Of a stretch of 64,000 nucleotides of DNA, positions 18,018 to 26,635 are shown piece by piece. The position numbers and the translations under genes are program-made. How positions within the stretch are numbered: the first letter of the stretch is position 1; every line of letters begins with the position of its first letter. The stretch spans positions 682,001 through 746,000 of the forward strand of contig CATQHC010000009.1 of NCBI GenBank assembly GCA_958295775.1. The letters are read 5' to 3'. Under the pieces are notes generated by a model. That model searched no databases, was not told where the DNA came from, and saw only the letters and a program-made list of their open reading frames with translations. Source of the DNA: Chloroflexota bacterium. Its GTDB lineage: Bacteria > Chloroflexota > UBA11872 > VXOZ01.

Positions 18018-19892
18018 TTAACGCTGAGCAGAGGAAGAGTTAAGGGAAACAATGCGGCCTTCACCACCCTCTGGATAACGCGCGGCCGTCACGACGCCGT
18101 CAAGTCCCTCGGCAATGTAATTGGCAATCGCCTGCTGGTAGGTGACGCCCAGCGCAACGAACGGCGCGCCGCGGAAGGGGTATTCGTCGCCGCCGCGCGC
18201 GAGGAAGTCGAGCGTCGCGACGTGCACCGGTCCGGCGCCTGCCACCACCTCGCCGTCACGCACCAGCCACGTGCCGTCGGCAAGCCGCACGTCGCGCACA
18301 CGTGAGCCGGGCGTAACCACCCGCCCTTCATCATCGAGCGCTTGCGCGGCGCCGTTGGGATCCCAGGTCATGGTGAACCCGGCAATCTGCGGAAAGCGGC
18401 CGTCACCGCGCTCGGCGCGGGAAACGGCGTTTTCGAGGATCTCTTTGAACTGCTCCGCAGATATATCCGGGACAATGGCTAAGAGATTTGAAAACGGCGC
18501 CATGCTGAAGATGTCGAGTTCGTACAGCGCGCCTGCCGGTATCACGTTGTCGTTGCGAATCCCCCCGCCATTCTGCAGAGCCACGTGCGGCGCCGGCGCA
18601 TTGAAGCGCTCCGCCAGTGCGTGCGCCTGCCAGAGCAGCGCGTCGGCAATGAGATTGCCCTGATTGGTCTCGCGCGCGCGCACCGCACGCCGTTCACCGT
18701 TTAAGGGGACTTCCGTCGAGCCGACGACGGTACGCGCGAGCGTTTCGATGAAGTCCGCTACCGGCGCGACGACCTGCTCTTGGACCGCCGGATTGGGCGC
18801 CACGGCATCCGGCCGGTCCCCGCCGACCACCCGCACCGGCCCGCTCGCGGGATCGATCGCTGCTACCGTTCCACTGGCATCGAATTCAACGATCAAGCGA
18901 CCCACGTACGTGTACCGGCCGGGTGCAACCACCACCGGCACGTCAATGCCGTCGGCATCCGGGGCGAGCAGCGGGTAGGCGCCGAAAATGCTCCCTTCAT
19001 CGCCGGGCAGCAGCAGGTCGCCCTCGTTTGCCAGCAATTCGTCACCGCCCCCGGCAATCATTATGTCAACACCTCGCAACGCGGCGACTAGCGCGAGATC
19101 GCCTGCCACACCTTGCAGATGACTGACGACGATGATTTTGTTCACACCCGTCGCCAGGAGCGCGTCGATTTCCTGCTGGACCACCGCCGCCACGTCCTGC
19201 AACACTCGCACATTGCGCGGGCTGGAAAGATAGGGCAGACCCGGCGTCGTGGCGCCGATCACGCCCACCCGCTCGCCGTTGACCTCAAGGGCGGCGCTGC
19301 GGGCGATGCGTCCCGCCGCTGCGAGCGCAGCCAGCCGCGGCTCGCCGCTGAAGTCAAGATTGGCGCTCAAGAAGGGAGCCGTTGACGTAGAACCGCCGAT
19401 GGCGTCCGCCAGTACGTCCGGGCCAAAGTCGAACTCATGGTTGCCCAGGACAATTGCGTCGTAGCCGATGAGGTCGAGCGCAATTATGTCGAAGAAGGGC
19501 GCAGGCCGGCGGGCCAGGCTGGCGCTGAACTCCGGTCCCGCCCGGTAGTTGTCGCCGGCAGAAAGCACCAGCACACCGCTGCCGCGGTCGCGCGCCTCTT
19601 GCCGCAGCTTGGCGACGAGCGCCGCAAAGCGCGCCGCGCCGCCGACATCCTCACGCTCTCTTCCGGCATGGATCAACTGCGATTCACCGTCATTATTGTG
19701 CAGGATCGTAAGGCGAAACGCCCGAGGCGCGGCAGTGGGCGCCGGTGTCGCGGTCGCGGCGACTGCGACGGTCGGCTCGGTTGGTTGGCCTGGCGCGGGC
19801 GGCGCCTCGACAGTTGCGCAGGCGGACAGCGCCAGCGCCAAGAAAATTGCGGGCAAAGAAACACGTGCGCGTCCGGATTGCAGCAGGGTCAT
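18018..19892 (-). CDS. 5'-nucleotidase/UshA-family lipoprotein
   Basis: 624 residues. ATG at 19892 has GAGGAT 7 bases upstream. The lipobox LALSAC, then a Thr/Pro/Ala linker, places it outside the membrane. The metallophosphatase domain (about 60-310) contains ILHNNDGES, LVLSAGDNY, VLGNHEFDFG and VVSHLQG; the usual NDxHG is NDGES here, so one metal-ligand His is replaced. The C-terminal nucleotidase domain (about 340-610) has LQNGGGIR and FLARGGDEYPF. The family hydrolyses extracellular nucleotides or other phosphate esters for salvage. Substrate range uncertain because of the altered motif. Confidence 0.85.
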   Translation of the reverse strand: MTLLQSGRARVSLPAIFLALALSACATVEAPPAPGQPTEPTVAVAATATPAPTAAPRAFRLTILHNNDGESQLIHAGREREDVGGAARFAALVAKLRQEARDRGSGVLVLSAGDNYRAGPEFSASLARRPAPFFDIIALDLIGYDAIVLGNHEFDFGPDVLADAIGGSTSTAPFLSANLDFSGEPRLAALAAAGRIARSAALEVNGERVGVIGATTPGLPYLSSPRNVRVLQDVAAVVQQEIDALLATGVNKIIVVSHLQGVAGDLALVAALRGVDIMIAGGGDELLANEGDLLLPGDEGSIFGAYPLLAPDADGIDVPVVVAPGRYTYVGRLIVEFDASGTVAAIDPASGPVRVVGGDRPDAVAPNPAVQEQVVAPVADFIETLARTVVGSTEVPLNGERRAVRARETNQGNLIADALLWQAHALAERFNAPAPHVALQNGGGIRNDNVIPAGALYELDIFSMAPFSNLLAIVPDISAEQFKEILENAVSRAERGDGRFPQIAGFTMTWDPNGAAQALDDEGRVVTPGSRVRDVRLADGTWLVRDGEVVAGAGPVHVATLDFLARGGDEYPFRGAPFVALGVTYQQAIANYIAEGLDGVVTAARYPEGGEGRIVSLNSSSAQR

Positions 19893-20200
19893 GGGGGATC
19901 CTCAATAGTGTGAAAGCGCCGATTCCACATCATATGATACTACCGCACGCTACGACCGGCTCTGCGGGGACACAATAATTTGATTGCCGCAACGCGCACA
20001 TGCTGCGCGCCTGCCCCGGGAATTGTGCTTGTTCCCTACAGTTCTCGGCTCATTTCAGTGTGCGGCAATGTGCGGAATGCGTCACGGCTGCGGCCGGCGG
20101 AACGCAAGACGATTGAGCAGAACTTCTTGCCGCGCATACCATCGCTTAGGTGCGTGCATGCGGATGAGCGACCGACACTTATCCAGAGTGCAGCCAGCCG

Positions 20201-20677
20201 CTATTGAGTGGACGTCTGCGACACCTCAGCCTGCGCAGCCGCGGGCCGGTCAATGCCGGACACACGCCGGATATCGCGCACCCGCAGCGCCAGCGCAGCG
20301 ACCATTAGGACAATCGAAGCAACCGAAAAGAATGGCTGAATTGGCTCGAAATACGTCAGCGCGCCGCTTGCGCCCACCACAGCCAGCACCACCTTATTGC
20401 ACACCGGACAGCCAATGCCAATGAAGAGCAGCAGGCCGCTGCCAAGCGCCTTGGAGTCCTGGGTGGAGCACGTAGCCGGCACGCCGTAGGTCGCTCCAAG
20501 CACAACCGCCAAGACCGTAATGATCCCTAAGAAGACAAAGTCGGTTGGCCGTGCGTCAAGCGGGCGCACGAAGAACGGGTTCGGGATCACGCCGCTGGGG
20601 ATGCCCACGAGCAGCAAGACCGCCAGCCCCATGCCGCCGCCGCTTGCGAGTGCTTTCCATGTCATTGCCCGCTGCAT
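20201..20677 (-). CDS. Four-helix membrane protein with a CPVC motif
   Basis: 158 residues from the ATG at 20677, behind GGAG with 7-base spacing; longer in-frame starts (20701, 20728) have weaker sites. Four hydrophobic segments are visible: GMGLAVLLLVGIPSGVI, FVFLGIITVLAVVLGATYG, LGSGLLLFIGIGCPVCNKVVLAVVGASG and FFSVASIVLMVAALAL. The CPVCNK in the third helix looks like a redox-active or metal-binding site facing the membrane. Similar proteins occur in actinobacteria, as far as I recall, without a settled function. A role in thiol redox or metal handling is inference. Confidence 0.7.
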   Translation of the reverse strand: MQRAMTWKALASGGGMGLAVLLLVGIPSGVIPNPFFVRPLDARPTDFVFLGIITVLAVVLGATYGVPATCSTQDSKALGSGLLLFIGIGCPVCNKVVLAVVGASGALTYFEPIQPFFSVASIVLMVAALALRVRDIRRVSGIDRPAAAQAEVSQTSTQ

Positions 20678-20829
20678 TTGCTGTCTCCCGCTCGCCGCCA
20701 TGTTTCTTTTATAGTTTTGCCGTCTCATTTAATCAAGACTGTCGCAAAAACCGCACCCGGCAACGGCGCATCACCAAGGCCGTCACATCGGCTCGGATTG
20801 CCGCTCCAGCACAACCCTACCCGTCGCCG

Positions 20830-21588
20830 TCACCTTCTCCGTCTGGCGGTAAGGATCAGGCGGTTGCTCTCCGGCGCCAGCCGCTCACCCGCCAGGCTGC
20901 CAAAGAAATCGAGCCGTTCCATCCCCGCGAGGTTCAGCATGCGTTCCAATTCGTGGGGCAGGTAGACCCGCATTTTCAATTCCCGCTCGATGCGCTCGCC
21001 CTCAGGCGTGATGATGACGCGGCTGGTGTGTTGGCTGCCCGTCTCGTAGTTCATGTAGTTTCTATTCACCATGGCGTAACCGGTGGACGCCAGCTCCGAG
21101 TCCTCCCAGGCCTGCTTCTGATAGGTCTGGATGGGATTTGGCATCTCCATGACAAAGCGACCGCCGGGACGCAGCACCGCCGCCACGTCGTTCAGCACCT
21201 TCTGGTCTTCCTCATCGCTTTCCAGATAGCCGAGGGCCGTAAACCAGTTGACTACGCCATCAAACGCGCAGTCGAACGGCAGGGCGCGCATGTCGCCCTG
21301 CACCAGGTTGACGTCGAGCCCGCGTATCTGCCCGTCCTTGTACGCCTGGCGCATGAGCACGTCCGAGCGGTCGAGCCCGATCACCGTGTAGCCTTGGATT
21401 GCGAGCTGCACGAGATGGCGGCCCTGGCCGCAGGCCAGGTCGAGCAACGACGACCCCGGCCGCAACTCCAGCAACCGCTCGATAGCCTCCACCTCCGGCA
21501 CCGTATAGCGATCGCTGGTCAAGTCGGCATACGTCGCCAGATAGAGTTCATCAAAACGGTCGCGGTACGACGGGCCTTGTCCACCCAT
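20830..21588 (-). CDS. Class I SAM-dependent methyltransferase
   Basis: 252 residues from the ATG at 21588; upstream in-frame starts are possible. Motif I reads LLDLACGQGRHLVQLA, followed by GLDRSD, the motif II/III region QGDMRALPFDCAFDGVVNWFTALGYLES and VLRPGGRFVMEMP. This is a standard small-molecule methyltransferase fold; the acceptor is unknown. The gene stands alone between divergent neighbours. Confidence 0.85.
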   Translation of the reverse strand: MGGQGPSYRDRFDELYLATYADLTSDRYTVPEVEAIERLLELRPGSSLLDLACGQGRHLVQLAIQGYTVIGLDRSDVLMRQAYKDGQIRGLDVNLVQGDMRALPFDCAFDGVVNWFTALGYLESDEEDQKVLNDVAAVLRPGGRFVMEMPNPIQTYQKQAWEDSELASTGYAMVNRNYMNYETGSQHTSRVIITPEGERIERELKMRVYLPHELERMLNLAGMERLDFFGSLAGERLAPESNRLILTARRRR

Positions 21589-21791
21589 GCAATCTTCCCT
21601 TTTCCTCATCGGCACTGTTCTTTTAGGATACTACGCCACCACCGCGTGCGTCTTTTACTAGCTAGTCTGCATTGACGATTGGGGCGATTCTGCGCCCCGG
21701 CCGCGTCCATCCGCTAGGAGTTCTACAAGTGCAATCTGAACCATTTCTTAGCCGAACTTCACATTGTTCTAATGTACTTATGCTTTTCCCC

Positions 21792-21820
21792 TTGACAAAT
21801 CGAAGAACAGTGCAATACTT
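21792..21820 (+). promoter_or_regulatory. Promoter ahead of the MauE/MauD-like genes
   Basis: A perfect TTGACA (21792-21797) is followed after 17 bases by ATACTT (21815-21820), with AATACT also possible one base earlier. The region is AT-rich against its surroundings, and the ATG of the MauE-like gene is about 85 bases downstream. Confidence 0.6.
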
Positions 21821-21906
21821 AAGGTAATGAAACGGAGTGCGGGTTGGGTGAAGGTAAGGAAAGGTGCTCACAGAAGAGCCTACATAGTGCGGTGGGAGTT
21901 AGCCCG

Positions 21907-22449
21907 ATGCTTGAAAATAGCGTTCTTTTCCTTCAACTGCTGATAGGCGGCGTTTTTCTCCTTGCTGCCGCCGCTAAGTTACTGCACCTGTCCGATTTCA
22001 AAGCGGCCGTGCAGGGATTTGGTCTCGTGCCGGCGCGTGCGCTCCAGCCGGTGAGTGGTGCGATCCCCGTATTGGAACTCCTCTGTGGCACATTGCTCAT
22101 CACGGGTATTGCCGTGGCATGGGGTGTGTGGTTAAGCGTCAGCCTAGTGGTAGCTTTCATTGTAGCCTCGTCCGTGGCGTTAGCACAGGGACGGGGTGGG
22201 ATCGACTGCTATTGCTTCGGCGCGGGTCGTCAGCCGCTAGGCAAAGCCACCATAATCAAGCAGATCGTCATCCTGACATTGCTTGTAGTCCTGGCGCCCA
22301 CTGCCGGCTCAACTTGGTTAGTGGATGTCGGTCTCACTGGGGACGCCAGCGGCGTGGCGGGGGCTGCGGTGTTCGTGATCGGGGCGTGGGCGGTGGCCTT
22401 CGTCGCTGCCGAACTGCTGCGGCTGCGCACTATTTCCCAGTCGCACTGA
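21907..22449 (+). CDS. MauE/DoxX-like redox membrane protein
   Basis: 180 residues from the ATG at 21907, with GGGAG 8 bases upstream. Four to five transmembrane helices begin with VLFLQLLIGGVFLLAAAAKLLHL and include LELLCGTLLITGIAVAWG. Between helices stands DCYCFGAGRQPLGKATIIKQ, the CxCFG motif of the MauE family. In methylamine dehydrogenase clusters MauE, with the thioredoxin-like MauD, is needed for disulfide formation or maturation of the small subunit in the periplasm. Here it precedes a MauD-like protein and a Cys-rich Tat substrate, so it probably performs disulfide chemistry for that protein. No mauB-like large subunit is nearby. Confidence 0.8.
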   Translation: MLENSVLFLQLLIGGVFLLAAAAKLLHLSDFKAAVQGFGLVPARALQPVSGAIPVLELLCGTLLITGIAVAWGVWLSVSLVVAFIVASSVALAQGRGGIDCYCFGAGRQPLGKATIIKQIVILTLLVVLAPTAGSTWLVDVGLTGDASGVAGAAVFVIGAWAVAFVAAELLRLRTISQSH

Positions 22450-22488
22450 ATTACGGAAACGCACTCCATAGGGAGTGAAAGAGACTGC

Positions 22489-22513
22489 CATTCCGGCGAA
22501 AGCCGCAATCCAG
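22489..22513. repeat. CATTCCGGCGAAAGCCGCAA repeat (variant of family R5)
   Basis: Stem CCGGC/GCCGC around GAAA, in the 170-base gap between the MauE-like and MauD-like genes. It resembles the CATTCCCGCTTTCGCGGGAA copies at 31278-31304 and 58457-58482. Confidence 0.5.
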
Positions 22514-22556
22514 GAGGGGTGGGGGTCCAGCTTGTCGGATTGAGCATTTGCTCTTC

Positions 22557-22575
22557 CGTTCATGCTTCGACAGGG
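22557..22575. repeat. Half copy of family R1
   Basis: CCGTTCATGCTTCGACAGG matches the left arm of the R1 element (compare 33601-33637 and 47684-47724) and then breaks off. Confidence 0.5.
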
Positions 22576-22619
22576 ACTTAGTGTAGACCACTCAGCATCA
22601 ACGGCAACCGGTCGCCAAA

Positions 22620-23213
22620 GTGGACCAGAAGGCAGAAGTCTTGGAAGGCATATGGCTGGCATCGTACCTCCTGCAGTGGGCCCTCATCGGCCTGCTCGCC
22701 TTCGTCGTCATCGGCCTCATGCGGCAGATCGGCGAGTTGCGCCTACGCGTTGGGGAAGAACGGGAAGTCGGCATCTCCGTCGGAAGCAAGGCGCCGCTCT
22801 TTCAGGGAGAGGGAATCAACGGGACTGTGGACCTGGAAACCATGGTTGGCGAACGGCTGCTGGTGCTTTTCGTGCATCCGACCTGCCCGCCCTGTAAGGA
22901 ACTGTTCGCGAGCCTAAATGGAGAGCCGGAGCAAATAGAACAACAAGGCGCGCGCTTGGTGCTCGTGAGTGGAGGCAGTCAGGAACAGAACCGAGATATG
23001 GTTGACGAATTCAAGCTCTCGTGGCCGCTGGTGATCCAGCAGGAGCATGAGATTGCCGACCTCTACGGCAGTAGCTGGACGCCGTTCGGCTTTGTCGTGG
23101 ATGAAGAAGGGAACGTAGCCGGAAAGGGGGTGGTGAACGATGTGCATGTGCTAGGCGAGCTGCTCGCTAGAGATGCGACGACCGGCAGCTTGCCAGAGAA
23201 TAAGAGCGGGTAA
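22620..23213 (+). CDS. MauD-like thioredoxin-fold protein
   Basis: 197 residues from a GTG start. One N-terminal transmembrane helix (about 12-36) anchors an exported thioredoxin-like domain with VLFVHPTCPPCKEL, the CPPC active site at 89-92, and a cis-Pro loop in SSWTPFGFVVDEEG. The layout matches MauD, which acts with MauE on disulfides of an exported protein. It follows the MauE-like gene by 170 bases, a gap that holds two repeat remnants, and precedes the Cys-rich Tat substrate. Confidence 0.85.
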   Translation: MDQKAEVLEGIWLASYLLQWALIGLLAFVVIGLMRQIGELRLRVGEEREVGISVGSKAPLFQGEGINGTVDLETMVGERLLVLFVHPTCPPCKELFASLNGEPEQIEQQGARLVLVSGGSQEQNRDMVDEFKLSWPLVIQQEHEIADLYGSSWTPFGFVVDEEGNVAGKGVVNDVHVLGELLARDATTGSLPENKSG

Positions 23214-23297
23214 CGTCCGCGCACGAAGTGTGACGACGCCCCGCGCATGAGTCGCATCACAAGACGCAATGCATGCAACACATGGGAGGTAAAACCC

Positions 23298-23624
23298 ATG
23301 GATAAGCTGATTGCGCAAGCGAGCGAGAGCCTAGCGAAAGCTAGCATGAAACGTCGCGGCTTTCTGGGCAGGCTGGTGAGCGCCACTACAGGCGCTGCCG
23401 TGCTCACTGCCGGTCTTGCCACTGTAGCGCGTGCCGATCACTGCGAAGGCAGTCACCACTGCGTAACTTGCAGGGCACCTTACACCGGGAGTTGTGGTCA
23501 TCCCTGTTCGATGAGGGAGAAAAACAGATGGCAGGAATGCAGGGTTGTTGATTGCTACGAGCGAACACCCTGCAGTGGCTGGTATCTAGTCCATGTTGGC
23601 TGCACTGGTACATGCCCGTCATGA
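23298..23624 (+). CDS. Tat-exported Cys-rich small protein
   Basis: 108 residues from the ATG at 23298, behind GGGAGGT with 7-base spacing. A twin-arginine signal (KRRGFLGRLVS, hydrophobic core to residue 41, ARA at 45-47) precedes a mature domain of about 61 residues with ten cysteines (49, 55, 58, 66, 70, 81, 86, 92, 102, 106) and two tryptophans (78, 95). The Tat leader, dense cysteines and MauE/MauD partners recall the methylamine dehydrogenase light chain. However, it is half the size, the spacing differs, and no large subunit is present. I infer a folded disulfide-rich protein exported by Tat; whether the tryptophans are modified is unknown. Confidence 0.8.
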   Translation: MDKLIAQASESLAKASMKRRGFLGRLVSATTGAAVLTAGLATVARADHCEGSHHCVTCRAPYTGSCGHPCSMREKNRWQECRVVDCYERTPCSGWYLVHVGCTGTCPS

Positions 23625-23660
23625 CAGTGGGTGCAGTTTTGCTTAGTGGTTAGGCCTTGT

Positions 23661-23694
23661 GGCGAACCTTAAGTAAAGGCGAACCTTAAGTAAA
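23661..23694. repeat. Two tandem 17-bp repeats GGCGAACCTTAAGTAAA
   Basis: Exact copies at 23661-23677 and 23678-23694, in the gap between the Cys-rich protein and the solute-binding lipoprotein. Each contains the palindrome CTTAAG. They may be a protein-binding site or a simple slippage duplication. Confidence 0.7.
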
Positions 23695-23826
23695 TAGGAA
23701 GTGCGTACAGAGCGCCTTTGTAGGGAAGACTCTCTCAGGGGTGCTCTGCGTACTTCTTGGCTGTTGAGGGCGCGCCGGGGCTTGCTACTGGAGCGCTGAA
23801 ATATTGAGCGGACAAGGAGGACCGTC

Positions 23827-25143
23827 ATGCTAACTCGCCGAGTGTTGATAGGAAGTACGGCAGTGCTTGCGGCCGGCTGCGGCGGGTTGGACATCCCGTT
23901 CCCAGAGCTAGGCGCTCCGCAGATCGCTCCATTGACCTGGCTCTCGCGCCCGTTTACCGGGCTTAGCACTGGTAGCCGTATCGCATCGTTCGAGGAAAAG
24001 CTCCGACGGATAGAGCAAGAGCTGGCGGCGTCCACTGAAGGCCCCTTCAGCCCTGCGGGCGGACGGTACACCTTATCTTTGCGCTACGTGGAACGCTATG
24101 CGGAGGGTTACGCGGAGCAGTATCCTACACCGCAGCAGTTGGCGGCATGGTTGGAAGAGTTGAGCGAAGACGAAAAAGGCGCCGACCTTGTGACCCTGTG
24201 GCCTGATGAGGCACGGGCATTAGGGGAAATGGGCGCACTGCTGCCCCTAGACCAGTTCGGCGGCCCAGGTGGCGTAGACTTCGAGAAGGAGTTCTATGCG
24301 CCGGTGCTTGAGCCCTTTCGCGCGAACGGAGCGCTCTACGCCCTGCCGGCAGACGCCTTTCCACTCATGCTCTACTACGATGTTGACTACTTTGCCCAGG
24401 CGGGAGTAGCGCCGCCGGACGGTACTTGGGACTGGGACGTCCTGGTGGAGAACGCGCTGAAGCTGACCCAGCGGGAGCAGGACGGCACGGTGACGCGCTG
24501 GGGGCTGGCAACGCACACCGCGCCCATCTGGTGGGCCCTGTGGCAGAACGCAGCGGAGTTGGCGGACGCGCTGACGTCGCAGTGTCGACTGCAGGAACCG
24601 GCCGCCATCGCAGCGCTAGAGTTCTTTCACGGCTTGATTCATAAGCACGGCGTTTCCCCAGTGGCATTCGATATGGATCTATGGAGAATCATTGATGATC
24701 CGGCGGGTTTGCCGCCGGCGATGGTGTACACTACTCTCCCGCTCGGTGCTTCACGTTTCAACTATCGTCGGGCAGAGTTGCCCCGCGGCAAAGCGCGCAG
24801 CGTGCCGTTCGATAGCCATATAGGCATCGCGATTCTCGCGCAGACCGCCAAGCCGGAGGCAGCCTACACGGCGCTCCGAGGTCTCGTGCATACTATGCGA
24901 CCGTACGTCGATGTTCCAACCGAGCGAGAGGCGGTGGCTCGGCTGGGGCAGATGCGGACAGACCTTGAGCCGGAGGAAGCCGCGGCGATTCAGAATTCCA
25001 TGGAACACGCGCGCCTCTTGCCACAGGATGTGGCCCAGCATCGGGCTATGTACGGCCTGGTCGAGGCGTTGGTGCGCGGCGACGACGTAGCTTCCGCAGT
25101 CAACCAAGGCTGCTCGATACTCTACGAGAACCAGCGGACGTGA
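23827..25143 (+). CDS. Extracellular solute-binding lipoprotein (family 1-like)
   Basis: 438 residues; the ATG has AAGGAGG just upstream. The N-terminus LTRRVLIGSTAVLAAGCGG combines a twin-arginine motif with a lipobox, so it is probably a Tat-exported lipoprotein. The fold is suggested by LVTLWPDEARALGEMGALLPLDQF, ALPADAFPLMLYYDVDYFAQAGV and TWDWDVLVENALKLT, as in sugar-binding proteins of ABC importers. No permease or ATPase gene is adjacent. Its position beside the MauE/MauD/Cys-rich set may be coincidental. Confidence 0.85.
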   Translation: MLTRRVLIGSTAVLAAGCGGLDIPFPELGAPQIAPLTWLSRPFTGLSTGSRIASFEEKLRRIEQELAASTEGPFSPAGGRYTLSLRYVERYAEGYAEQYPTPQQLAAWLEELSEDEKGADLVTLWPDEARALGEMGALLPLDQFGGPGGVDFEKEFYAPVLEPFRANGALYALPADAFPLMLYYDVDYFAQAGVAPPDGTWDWDVLVENALKLTQREQDGTVTRWGLATHTAPIWWALWQNAAELADALTSQCRLQEPAAIAALEFFHGLIHKHGVSPVAFDMDLWRIIDDPAGLPPAMVYTTLPLGASRFNYRRAELPRGKARSVPFDSHIGIAILAQTAKPEAAYTALRGLVHTMRPYVDVPTEREAVARLGQMRTDLEPEEAAAIQNSMEHARLLPQDVAQHRAMYGLVEALVRGDDVASAVNQGCSILYENQRT

Positions 25144-25295
25144 GAGGCTGCGAGCGAGTAAAACGTCTGGCTATGACTACGTTCGCTATTAGTGAAGTCT
25201 CTAGGCCCGCCAACTTTCTCTAAACGCGAAATGGCGTGGGACAAGCCCCAGCGCTACGCATTCGCTGGCATTGCCTTCTTGAAGAAACACTCTCA

Positions 25296-25320
25296 AGATT
25301 TCTCGCTTCGCTCGGCATGC
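25296..25320. repeat. AGATTTCTCGCTTCGCTCGG repeat (family R7)
   Basis: The reverse complement of this element recurs at 28564-28589 (CATTCCGAGCGCAGCGAGGA). Intergenic, with a short CGCTTCGCTCG-like stem. Confidence 0.5.
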
Positions 25321-25366
25321 CAATATCTGTCAGTCCAACCAAGTCCTGTGGGAGACCGCCCTGCCG

Positions 25367-26422
25367 TTATGCATACTCCAGCCCCACGCCGAGGGCTTCT
25401 GCCGATAGGTTGATGGCAACTTCTGCCGCCTCCGGGGCTTGGTGGAAGGGGAAGCGGTGGGTGAGGAGCGGCCCGACGCGCACCTTGCCGGCGGCTTGGA
25501 GGTCTAGGAGAGCTTGCAGATTGCGCTCCTGGTCCCAGGGCACGAAGCGTTCCGGATAGTCTGCTTCGCCGCGCAGGTAGTCGCGCTCGCGGCTGCCGGG
25601 GCCGCGGCCGTTGACCCAATGGATATTGAGTTCTTTCGTATGGGGATCGGCGTCCGGGTGGGTGGGGGTAAAGTCCCAGATCACGCGCCCGATGAACAGC
25701 AAACGCCCGCTCTCCCGCACGAGCCGCACGGCCAGCGAGGCCGGACCGCGCACACGGGCCGAGGTCGCCACAAAGACCGCGTCCGCACCCCTTCCCTCGG
25801 TGTATTCGTCCACCGCGGCGGCAATCTCGTCGTCCGTGCCGCCGGCCGTCGCCGCGGCGCCGAGTTCGCGGGCTTTCTGCAGCCGGAACTCATGCAGGTC
25901 TACGCCGATGGCCTGCCCGCCCACCATGCCGACGAGTTGCGCCGTGATCTGCCCCACCATGCCGAGACCGAGCACCACCGCCGTTTCGCCCGGCTGCAAT
26001 ACCGCCCGGCGCATGGCATGAAACGCCGTAAGCCCAACGTTGGTCGTCGCAGCCTCAAGCGGCGATAGACCCGGCGGAATCTTGGCAAACGAATGCTTGT
26101 GCACGAACCCCTGCTCGGCGTGGAAGCCGAAGCCGCCGCCTGCCGCAGCCACCAGGTCGCCCGGCTGGAAGCGGTCTTGCAAGTCTTCCGAAACCTGTAG
26201 GACTTCGCCCGCAGACTGGTAGCTGTGGGCTTTCTCTGAGAACGGGCCGGGGTCTTTGCCGTCTGCCAACGCCTGGCGCCGGCGCCCGACGCCCGCCATT
26301 TCGGAACCGGCCCCAAATACCGAGGCCAGCGTGCGAATTACCACACCTGAGCCCTGCAACGTGGGTTCCGGCGCCTCTTTGATGTACATTTCACCGCGAT
26401 TGTTGCTGTATAGGGCGCGCAT
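25367..26422 (-). CDS. Zinc-type medium-chain dehydrogenase (MDR family)
   Basis: 351 residues from the ATG at 26422, with GGAGG 11 bases upstream. The N-terminal catalytic domain has SYQSAGEVLQV and FQPGDLVAAAGGG; the cofactor domain has TAVVLGLGMVGQITAQLVGM. The usual zinc ligands (Cys near residue 40 and GHE) are not evident, since GAGSEMAG and FGFHAEQG occupy those places. It may thus be a zinc-free reductase. NAD(P)-dependent oxidation of a sugar or alcohol is the family expectation. It stands just downstream of the CocE-like hydrolase on the same strand. Confidence 0.8.
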   Translation of the reverse strand: MRALYSNNRGEMYIKEAPEPTLQGSGVVIRTLASVFGAGSEMAGVGRRRQALADGKDPGPFSEKAHSYQSAGEVLQVSEDLQDRFQPGDLVAAAGGGFGFHAEQGFVHKHSFAKIPPGLSPLEAATTNVGLTAFHAMRRAVLQPGETAVVLGLGMVGQITAQLVGMVGGQAIGVDLHEFRLQKARELGAAATAGGTDDEIAAAVDEYTEGRGADAVFVATSARVRGPASLAVRLVRESGRLLFIGRVIWDFTPTHPDADPHTKELNIHWVNGRGPGSRERDYLRGEADYPERFVPWDQERNLQALLDLQAAGKVRVGPLLTHRFPFHQAPEAAEVAINLSAEALGVGLEYA

Positions 26423-26496
26423 TGTTTGATGTGCCTCCGCTTTCACTTCAAAATTATAGGTTGGATGTCTGCCGAGACGACTGAATTGTGCTTTTT

Positions 26497-26529
26497 CCGT
26501 TCACCCTTCGCCAGGCTCAGGGCGAACGG
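26497..26529. repeat. Palindromic R1 element, GGGCGAACGG variant
   Basis: CCGTTCACCCT pairs with AGGGCGAACGG (one mismatch position) around TTCGCCAGGCTC. It is followed 22 bases on by a second R1 copy in the opposite orientation. Confidence 0.65.
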
Positions 26530-26551
26530 AATCCCTTACGGCTTGCCTTTG

Positions 26552-26584
26552 CCGTTCGTGCTGAGCTTGTCGAAGCATGAGCGG
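26552..26584. repeat. R1 element, opposite orientation
   Basis: CCGTTCGTGCTGAGCTTGTC followed by GAAGCATGAGCGG. With the copy at 26497-26529 it forms an inverted pair in the gap before the CocE-like gene 3' end. Confidence 0.65.
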
Positions 26585-26635
26585 CAAAGGCGGGTTCACC
26601 ATGCGAGGCTCATTCGAAATCTACGAAACACCCTC

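Noticed and set aside
23298-23624. Direct call as methylamine dehydrogenase light chain
   Set aside because: Mature size is about half of MauA, cysteine spacing differs and no large subunit gene is near; kept as an unnamed Cys-rich protein.
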